Source: Adineta steineri (taxonomy: Eukaryota > Rotifera > Eurotatoria > Adinetida > Adinetidae). From it: DNA of 64,000 nt. Of the stretch, positions 56,264 through 64,000 are shown in pieces. Below the pieces are notes generated by a model, which was not told the DNA's origin, did not search any database, and saw nothing but the letters and a program-made list of their open reading frames with translations. Each line of letters opens with the position of its first letter. Position 1 is the stretch's first letter. The position numbers and the translations under genes are program-made. Location of the stretch: NCBI GenBank assembly GCA_905250115.1, contig CAJNOI010000079.1, positions 62,001 to 126,000 on the forward strand, given 5' to 3'.

Positions 56264-56882
56264 AATGTAAATGTCGCTCAAGTACAAAAAATAGAAACCC
56301 AAAAAATGATCAAATTAATAATTTACATCATATTAAACAAGGAAATCTTTCAATTCAACAGCTCGTCTCATTTATTTTGTGCATTTTATTTTACTGTGAG
56401 AGTTTTAACTGACGTTAACTGTGTACATATAATAAATTGTATTGGGCTTCTTTTGACAGCATATTGCGTATATATTGAAAAAATAATTTATTCTATGCTT
56501 TTTACAAATGTCTATATAAATCTGTCGTGAATATCTAGAATCCTTCAGAATGCTGATAGAATATTTGTATCATAAAGTAAATTCGGATTAGTTTATCAAA
56601 GATTCTCTTAGTATGTTTGCGTCATCAACTTGTTGAGATATTTTTATCTGAAAAAATAAAATATGTATGTGCACTCAATAATCGTATCTTAATACTATTA
56701 TAAGCGAATAAAAAAAGAACGAAAAAAAAAATACAGTATAAAATGGGCGACGGTAGATGCAACGAACCATGATAGGAAGAAAAAAGAACGTATAATATCG
56801 TATATATATACTACAGCATATACTTTACCCGCATTTAGTCTACACACGTGCTTATTATACACTCTTTCGAACAAATCAAATA
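56264..56882. other. No gene seen
   Basis: AT-rich. A TATATATATA run at 56800-56812, about 75 bp before the next ATG, may be promoter sequence. Confidence 0.4.
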
Positions 56883-57161
56883 ATGTCTTCTTTACTCATG
56901 AATCTTCGTCAATTTTCTCGTTTACCAGTATCAGTTCATATTTCACGTATGAATTCGACTTCAACAACAACAGCAGATTCTTCGAAAATAAAACTACCAC
57001 GAGATGTTGCAGATCCTAATAAAAAACATTTCAGAATTGGTTATATGCTTCTTGGTGTTATTGGATTACTCGCCTTATTTCGAATGTCAAGAAAAGAAGA
57101 ACAACTTATAGCACATACTGCTGATAAAAATCCTCATCCAAAATCAGCATCAACAAAATGA
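56883..57161 (+). CDS. Small single-pass membrane protein, probably mitochondrial
   Basis: Single exon, 92 residues. The N terminus is rich in Arg, Ser and Leu without acidic residues (MSSLLMNLRQFSRLPVSVHI), like a mitochondrial presequence. A Lys/Asp-rich linker follows, then one membrane segment (IGYMLLGVIGLLALF, about 52-66) and a charged tail. Size and layout resemble small inner-membrane subunits or assembly factors, but no specific family is recognised. Codon use is ordinary and the gene stands alone. Confidence 0.6.
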   Translation: MSSLLMNLRQFSRLPVSVHISRMNSTSTTTADSSKIKLPRDVADPNKKHFRIGYMLLGVIGLLALFRMSRKEEQLIAHTADKNPHPKSASTK

Positions 57162-57780
57162 GTTTTTTTTTCTTGAATTACTCGATCTTTTATATATATA
57201 TATCCTCGCAATAATTACTTTATACATTAATTTTTATACTTGCTACATAATATTTTAGCGTTTTTTAAAATAAAATTCCAGTAAAAAAATCACAATCTTA
57301 TTCATAAAAAAATATCAACAAGGTATTCAGTTTCAATATTACTTGAAGGGTTTGCACATGAAAAAATATCCTTGTATAATGTAAATCTGCTGTAAAGAAC
57401 AAGAAAGAAATGCAATAAGTTACACTGTACACATGACGACATCTAACTTTAGTTTACATCACAAGGTACGTGGATGTTGTTCTTCTCATCCACATTCATA
57501 CCTTAAATCGACTTTTATCAGTTATTCAGTAAGCTGTCATCGAATAGCATGAACTGCTCAACGAGATCAAAGAAAATATATATTATGAAAAAAAAATTAT
57601 TTTTTAAATTATCGATAATATGTCAAGTTCTCTAACCTTAATATATTTAAAATATTTACATAGAAAAATAAAATGTCATTTGCATTTACAAAATAACTTC
57701 TACTAAAGATAAGAAAATAATGTAGATATTATAACTTGTTGCTTTTTGTCTTCGTATTTATTTTGATATAATAATATAAA
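57162..57780. other. No gene; degenerate hairpin at 57463-57504
   Basis: AAGGTACGTGGATGTTG and CATCCACATTCATACCTT form an inverted pair around 8 bases. It keeps the hairpin shape but has lost most TGTGGG units. Confidence 0.4.
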
Positions 57781-59055
57781 ATGAAAGAATTTATTTTTCC
57801 AAGTCTTATATTATTTGGAATAATTTCTTTTGTATATCCGTTTGGTCATTCATTATTACCACTATTTTCACTTGATCCATCTTATATAAATATAAATCAT
57901 GGTTCGTATGGTTCAGCACCGAAATATATTCATGACAAACTACGTGAATATCAAATGAAAGCTGAATATAATCCTGATCGGTGGTTTCGTATAGAAATTC
58001 AAAATGAAATGAATAAATTACGAAATAAATTAAGTAAATATGTTAATTGTGATCCAGATGATTTAGTTATACTTGAAAATGTATCAGCTGGTATAAATTC
58101 AATTCTTAGATCTTTAAAATTTCAATCAAATGAAACAATTCTATATTATAATATTGCATATGGTATGGTTAAATTAACTTTACAATATGTTTCAACTGAA
58201 ATATTTACACAAGAACAAATTATACAAATTGAACTTGATCATCAAACAATTCAAAATACAGATTTATTATTAAAGAAAACTCAAGAAATATTAAATAAAC
58301 TATCCAATGTTAAATTAATTATTTTCGATCATATTAGTTCGACACCAGCTGTTCGTTTTGATATTGAAAAAATGATAAAATTCTTTCGTAGAAAAAATAT
58401 TTTAACAATTGTTGATGGCGCACATGCTATAGGTGGTATTGAACTTAATTTAAAAGAATTAGATCCAGATTTTTATGTTACAAATACACATAAATGGTTA
58501 TATACGCATCGAAGTTCTTCATTACTTTATGTAAAAAAAGATTTACAAAAATTTATTCATCCAATTATAACATCATTTGGTTATTTACAATCATTTCAAA
58601 ATGAATTTTTTTGGCTTGGTACAAAAGATTATAGTTCGTATTTAACTATATCAGATGCATTAGATTTTCGTCAAACAATTGCAAATGAAACGGAAATATT
58701 TTCTTATAATCATCAATTAGCTATTCAAGCTGGTAATTTACTTGCACAAATGTGGAATAGTTCAGTATTAATATCCGATGAAAAATATCTTAGTACAATG
58801 AATAATATTGAATTACCATTCATTATTGATACATTGGATAAAATGAATATTCTATATCAAAATTTAATTAATAAACATAATATATTTTTACCAATGTTTG
58901 AATTTGATAAGAAATTTTATTGTCGAATTAGTGCACAAATATATATGGAATTAAATGATTATCAAACAGTTGGACATATTGTTTTAAATGCTATTTCAAA
59001 TATGAAATTTGTACCATTTTTAAAAAAGAAAAATGATTATTTTCGTTTTGTTTAA
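57781..59055 (+). CDS. Class V PLP-dependent aminotransferase-fold enzyme (isopenicillin-N-epimerase-like)
   Basis: Single exon, 424 residues. An N-terminal hydrophobic stretch (about 4-24) looks like a signal peptide or anchor, unusual for a PLP enzyme. The fold-type I hallmarks are present: 'NINHGSYGSAP' near the start, 'VDGAHAIGG' with Asp212 that pairs with the PLP ring nitrogen, and 'TNTHKWLY' with Lys238 as the predicted Schiff-base lysine. The sequence style is closest to isopenicillin N epimerase-like/cysteine desulphurase-like proteins of bacteria and fungi. Substrate unknown. The intronless state fits horizontal acquisition, as does its presence beside other microbial-type genes (inference). 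AATAAA lies 9 nt after the stop. Looks functional. Confidence 0.8.
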   Translation: MKEFIFPSLILFGIISFVYPFGHSLLPLFSLDPSYININHGSYGSAPKYIHDKLREYQMKAEYNPDRWFRIEIQNEMNKLRNKLSKYVNCDPDDLVILENVSAGINSILRSLKFQSNETILYYNIAYGMVKLTLQYVSTEIFTQEQIIQIELDHQTIQNTDLLLKKTQEILNKLSNVKLIIFDHISSTPAVRFDIEKMIKFFRRKNILTIVDGAHAIGGIELNLKELDPDFYVTNTHKWLYTHRSSSLLYVKKDLQKFIHPIITSFGYLQSFQNEFFWLGTKDYSSYLTISDALDFRQTIANETEIFSYNHQLAIQAGNLLAQMWNSSVLISDEKYLSTMNNIELPFIIDTLDKMNILYQNLINKHNIFLPMFEFDKKFYCRISAQIYMELNDYQTVGHIVLNAISNMKFVPFLKKKNDYFRFV

Positions 59056-59894
59056 TATTGAAAATAAAACTTCTCTTTACTATTAATACGCAAATATTCA
59101 ATTATATTTATTTATAACATTGACACATAAAGATGAATATGTCATTATTTCTCTAATACTGGTCAATTTGATTGCGCCAATATCTCGCTAGTTGTCAGAC
59201 TATTGTAAAATAGTATCGATATTAATCCGTCCATATCATGGATTAGTTTGTGATACGAAGTTGTCCAACAACTTCATCATATCACATTTATCGCCTTAGG
59301 TTTTGTTATTAACAATAAAATAAAAAAGATAGATCATCTATTATATACAATCTGTTATTGTAATTCAATATAATCTCTATAAAATATAATGCATTATGTG
59401 AATAACTAAAATAAAATTTATTGTAAGTTATAAAGATTAGTATGAGTCACTCCAAATAAGAATTATCTGGTTTAGCATTTATTCAAAACTCTATATGACA
59501 TTATCCTCATTGTTGTCATAGTAATTCTCTTTAAAAATATGATATTTTGTTCGTCATATTAACATTGAACTAAAAATACGTAGACCAAATATTGAATAAT
59601 TGATACAATAAATAGAATGAAGAGCTCAAGAAATACACAGATGTCACTAATGAATATATGTGTATATATATCTTCCGACGATTGGTATATTGACTAGTAT
59701 AATTTTACACAAGGAAGAAAAGAAAAGAAAAAGGTAAAGGAATTTTTTTTCTCACATGTTCTAACCATTACAGAAGCAAAAATATACCAAAAAACGACAG
59801 AAATAAAATAATAATGACGTAATTTCATCATTATAATGAAATATTATACTGACAACTAATTGACTAATTTCAGAGTTTAATAAAAAACAAGCAT
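59056..59894. other. No gene seen
   Basis: AT-rich intergenic sequence upstream of the PARG gene. Confidence 0.45.
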
Positions 59895-61882
59895 ATGTGT
59901 ACACCATTTTGCCGTTTTTTTAGACAACGAAAGAAACCTTTTTCCAATATGTCAATAGATGAATCTCGAAATCCGAGTCATTTGAACAATGCGACATCTG
60001 ACATACAATCATATTTATCAGTATCAATTCAACCTAATATTAAATATAGACCTATGCCTGATCCATTATCTGTCTATGTACCATTGGAATCTTTAACGAA
60101 AGAATTAATTAATTCTCTTGTTTCAACTATTCAACAATCTGGGAGAACCGATTGGCATAATAGTAGACGTACTCTACTTGCTTTTCTACTCGCAATAAAT
60201 AATAAAGTGAATGAAATCGAAAAACATATTGATACAAACAATAAAATTGATGAAAAAATTATTCAACATGCCAGAGAAGTTCGACAATGGTTTGTAGAAA
60301 AAAATCTGGAATGGAAAGAACTTCAGACAAAATATGAAAATATGGCAAAAAAAAATAATAATGAACTTGCACAAACTCTTCACGCCGAAACTGTTGAACC
60401 TTATTTTGAGTTAACTATCGAAGGAGTAAGTTAATCCAACAAGATATTTACTTGACTTCACTAAATAGAATAAAATCTTTTCAATTTATTTAGTTACATC
60501 CTGATGTTATGCAATCTCGTGAATATATGGCTCGTTTTCGTAGTCATGGTTGGGAACCGAAAGAATTAAAATTGTACTGGAATGCACAACAACTCGAAGA
60601 TCTTTGTCCTAAACACGAAATAAATAGTAAACAAACAGAAGAAAATGATAAAACAAAACCCGAAGTAGACAGCAGTCCAAACGATGAATCAAACGATAAA
60701 AAATCAAATGAAGTTGAAAGTAAGCAAATAATTGTAGAAGGAGAAGAGAATAAACAACCAATAGTAGAAAATGAAACGAATGATGAAAAATCAAATGAAA
60801 CAATAAACAATCAGTGTAAAGCTGGACATGAAATACAAGATGGAGAAATTGAAAAATTAGTGGAAAAAATGGACATCACAGGTGAACATTCAAATCATAT
60901 GAGTGACAATCAATGTGACGCAATATCTACAACAGAAATTGAAATCAAGAATGAACAGATAAATGATAATGATCTACTTCGACATGATCCATCTGATGCG
61001 GATGCCATACAAGCATTGTATGAATATCCTGTATCAAAACGAAATCATGCTGGCAAAATAACCTATGTGAATAAAGGCATTGAAAAAGCAGTTTTTGATG
61101 CACCTAAAGATGCTCAATTGATTGTTCTCAACTTTGCTGTAAATTATCTTTTTTTTGCCAAATACTATTCTTGATAATATTAAAATCTTTTAGAATGAAC
61201 GATCTCCTGGAGGTGGATATTTAAGACATGCATGTAAGTATAGTTTTTATTCGATATTAATGATTGAGATAAAAATCTTTCTTTGATTAGGGGCACAAGA
61301 GGAAATTATTCTTTTCAATTCTGATGGCTATCGATCTTTGCTTGATCTAAAATATGGACGTATGGGTGGTGGATATGCAATACCTGAATTTGGAGTAGCA
61401 TATGTACGTGATATACGATTTTTTGATAAAAAAACTGGTGAACATCGTAAAGCTGATATGTTAGTTTCTGCATGTTATTGTTTATCTGGTTCACCTCAAC
61501 TTTATGATAATCCAACAACGATAGAAGAGGTAAAAAAATATTAGAAGCATTTTTGATATACTCACTTGAGAAAAATTTATTTTAGTGGATAACAAAAAAT
61601 GTTGCTAAATTTCGTGCATTTATAGCTGCAGCTGTTGCTAATACTATAGGTGATGGATCGAATACTTATCTTCTACTTGGACCAATTGGTACAGGTGCAT
61701 TTGGAAATGATGTCACTCATATTGGTTATGTCTTTCGTGATGTACTCAGATCAGAGATGATGGGTTCACATGGTCCTATACGTAATGCTTTTGAAAATAT
61801 TTGGTTTGTATCAACTGATAAATGGAAAAATGAACTCTTTGAAAAGATCTTAAATGAAGAGACTATGGTTGAAACTGAATAG
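59895..61882 (+). CDS. Microbial-type poly(ADP-ribose) glycohydrolase (PARG) domain protein
   Basis: Five exons join in frame: 59895..60425, 60494..61138, 61194..61233, 61291..61529 and 61586..61882; 583 residues, introns 55-68 nt. The C-terminal half is a macrodomain-type PARG: 'LIVLNFANERSPGGGYLRHA' followed by WAQEE puts the catalytic signature GGG (398-400) and QEE (408-410) in the right spacing. 'AYVRDIRFFDK', 'GPIGTGAFGND' and 'VFRDVL' complete the fold. The exon order splits the signature between exons 3 and 4. The N-terminal ~390 residues contain a helical region (about 50-165) and an acidic, Glu/Asn/Lys-rich disordered stretch. PARG removes poly(ADP-ribose) after DNA damage. The GGG-X7-QEE bacterial/fungal type, rather than animal-type PARG, is noteworthy. 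No breaks. Confidence 0.85.
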
Positions 61883-62111
61883 TACTATCTATAGTTTTAC
61901 TTTCTATTTTAAACACGATTAAAATATATGATTAATAAAAAATTGAATCAATTATTATTTATGTATACAATAAAATAGACGAGAAAATAAAAACATCTAC
62001 AAAGATAAAATAAGAGTGAAGTCAACAAATGATAACATCATATCTCAATTTAAGTAAGAATATGTTTATTTCGAAGACAGAGGCTAACACGTAATATCAT
62101 TAATAAAAATA

Positions 62112-63399
62112 ATGTATTTTATTCAATTGATATATTTAATGACGGATGTGATGTTATTTTTACATTTAACAGAATGTAAACTTATACCAGATTCTAATCT
62201 TGATCTAAATGAAATTGTCTATCATAATGAACCATCAAAAATCTATCTTGGTTCTCCATCTATTGTTCGCTTATCAACAGGACGCTTAGTTGCTAGTCAT
62301 GATTTTTTTGGTCCTGGATATGAATCTCAACCAAGAAATGTTTCAGTATATATTAGTGATGATAATGGTGAAACATGGTCATTTATTTCATATATAAAAC
62401 ATAGTTATTGGACAACTTTAGCAGTTTATAATGATATGATCTATGCAATAGGTACTGATAATGATTTAAATGCTAATATAATCATTCATCGTAGTAGTGA
62501 TAATGCTGTATCATGGAATTATAATGGAAATGATGATGGTATTATTTTATTTCATGGATCATTTGCAACAGGACCAACACCAATTGTTATTGCTAATCAA
62601 ATGATGTATCGTACTATTGAATATTGGCCATTACCGTCTCGTTGGCCAACTGATTTTCAAGCAGTAATTATTAGTTGTGATTTATCGAAATCAAATTTTT
62701 CAATTACAGATGATCCTATTATGTCTCCAAATAATTGGCGTTTAACTCCACCACTTATTTTCAATAATGAATGGATACCAAAATCATTTCCAAATATAAC
62801 TAATCCTGGATATTTAGAAGGAAATATTGTTGTAGTACCTAAATCATCATCATCATCATCATCAGAATTACGTATATTAAATATCATAAGATTTAATTCT
62901 ATACCATTATCAAATTTAGCTATTATATTAGAATTAAATCATACAACAAATACACTCTCATTTATTTCAATTATAAAATTTCCTGGTGGTATGACTAAAT
63001 TTACTATTCGATATGATCCTATAACTGAAACATATTTTTCATTAGTTAATCCTGTAACAGAAAATTCCTATCCAACTCAACGTAATATATTAAGTTTATC
63101 ATATTCGAAAGATTTAAGTAATTGGACTATTGTTATGGATCATCTTTTATATGATGATACAGGTTTTTACAATGAATGATAGTCTTCGTTATACTGGTTT
63201 TCAATATGTTGATTGGCAATTTGATAATTCATCTTCGTCATTATCTAATATGAAATCAAGCTGTATTGAATGGAATTGTGATGGTGGTCCACATATTATT
63301 TATTTAATTCGTACATCATATCGTGGTGCAAATTCTTATCATAATTCAAATCGTATTACTTATAAAAAATTATTAAATTATCGTGATTTGATTACATAA
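62112..63399 (+). CDS. Secreted sialidase-like (BNR/Asp-box) protein with one frameshift
   Basis: The first frame runs 62112-63179 and the rest, including the stop, is in the next frame up to 63399. The switch lies at a T5 run (about 63165-63169); dropping one T gives a continuous frame of about 428 residues. Signal peptide at the N terminus. Asp-boxes 'SDDNGETW' and 'SSDNAVSW', and the opening 'GSPSIVRLSTGRLVASHDFF', are typical of six-bladed sialidase/BNR propellers. A 'SSSSSSS' tract at (ATC)n 62845 is low complexity. A homopolymer indel may be a sequencing error or real damage. Sialidases remove terminal sialic acids, but catalytic residues beyond the opening Arg cannot be confirmed, so the substrate is open. 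Confidence 0.7.
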
Positions 63400-64000
63400 C
63401 ATAAAATCATGAGTCATACCTAATATTTATAATTTAATAAATTGAATTTTTTTAGTACAGTTCTAACATATTAGAGATAATTAGTAGTACTTGAAGGTTT
63501 CTCACAATTTTAAGTGTTATGAGTAATTCTATTTCAATATGCAGACGTTATTAGATGTACTTATTTTTGAAAGGTAAGTCTCCATGAAAATGTTCAATAC
63601 AACATATTGCTAATGATAAATATTTTATTCTTTCTCAATGGAGCTTATGCAGCATTTGACGTCATTCTCTAACTTTTTATCTTTTATTCAAAACTAGCTT
63701 TATTGATAAAGGATATTTTGTTATTGTTGCAGATGTTACAATATTCTGAACTGATTATTTAAGTCATGCACGGTAATTTCTATTAAATTGATAAGAAGTA
63801 GAAAAATATATATCGTTTTCACATTGTTTTATTTTGATTAATGAATAATCTTTGAGGAAAAAGAGTTTTTTGTCGATTTTAGATTGTAAAAATATTCAAG
63901 CTCGAATAAAACAACTATGAACAGCAATAACAGAATTGGAGTTGATGAAGTAATGTACTAAATAAAAATAAAATAATCTTATTTTCTTTTTTCTTTTAAT
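63400..64000. other. No gene seen
   Basis: AT-rich sequence to the right edge, no exon recognised. Confidence 0.45.

Noticed and set aside
7418..57504. Regularly recurring short palindromic repeats as a CRISPR array
   Set aside because: Copies are kilobases apart, not regularly spaced, and the genome is clearly eukaryotic; no cas genes.
1..64000. Canonical animal telomere repeat TTAGGG arrays
   Set aside because: No TTAGGG tract was seen; all telomere-like tracts are TGTGGG type.

Overview
The window looks like AT-rich animal nuclear DNA, most probably from a bdelloid rotifer (Rotaria/Adineta type). Four things point there. Genes are compact with many very short introns (47-84 nt). Bdelloid-style families are present: NHL-repeat and PAN/apple surface proteins, rhodopsin-like receptors and multicopy membrane proteins. 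There is a heavy load of genes with a bacterial or fungal look. Finally, short TGTGGG-type repeats are scattered everywhere; from memory, TGTGGG is the bdelloid telomere unit. Two runs of N (4471-4570 and 20622-20631) are assembly gaps.

Layout. 1-6.5 kb: NHL protein (-), GT61-like glycosyltransferase cut by a gap (-), a 60-nt copy of another glycosyltransferase's 3' end, a CAAX/CPBP membrane protease (-) and a small disordered protein (+). 7-13 kb: B-box/coiled-coil/SPRY-like protein, a dead FAD monooxygenase, an S41-type secreted protease. 14-21 kb: a TM-Thr-NHL gene with an in-frame TAG, and a PAN-Thr-Kelch gene cut by the second gap. 21-33 kb is a repeat-rich graveyard: a 300-bp GGGTGT array, a decayed unknown gene, CACTA-like transposase remnants, a broken BEN-like gene, a hAT-like MITE, a DCC/DUF393 remnant, and a composite TIR element carrying a tRNA relic. 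33-45 kb: F-box gene, a polyketide-synthase enoylreductase scrap, two related membrane-protein genes separated by a 2.3-kb TIR element, a dead DUF3684-type ATPase and a second B-box/SPRY-like gene. 45-48 kb: piggyBac relic. 48-64 kb is the healthiest part: glycosyltransferase, two 7TM receptors, a matrix metalloproteinase with a Thr-rich tail, a small putative mitochondrial membrane protein, a class V PLP enzyme, a microbial-type PARG and a sialidase-like protein with one frameshift.

The most striking signal is a dispersed family of roughly 25 short inverted-repeat (hairpin) elements. Their arms are telomere-like (ends ATCTTGAGGGTG / CACCCTCAAGAT, arms of TGTGGG units) and their loops differ. 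Many lie exactly where a gene is broken: FAD monooxygenase, PKS scrap, unknown gene, transposase, tRNA acceptor stem, duplicated glycosyltransferase flank. One copy carries a hAT-like MITE with a perfect 8-bp target duplication. The genes do not form an operon or pathway; the window is a mosaic of surface/secreted proteins, probable horizontally acquired enzymes and mobile DNA. All calls come from reading the sequence by eye; no database search was run.
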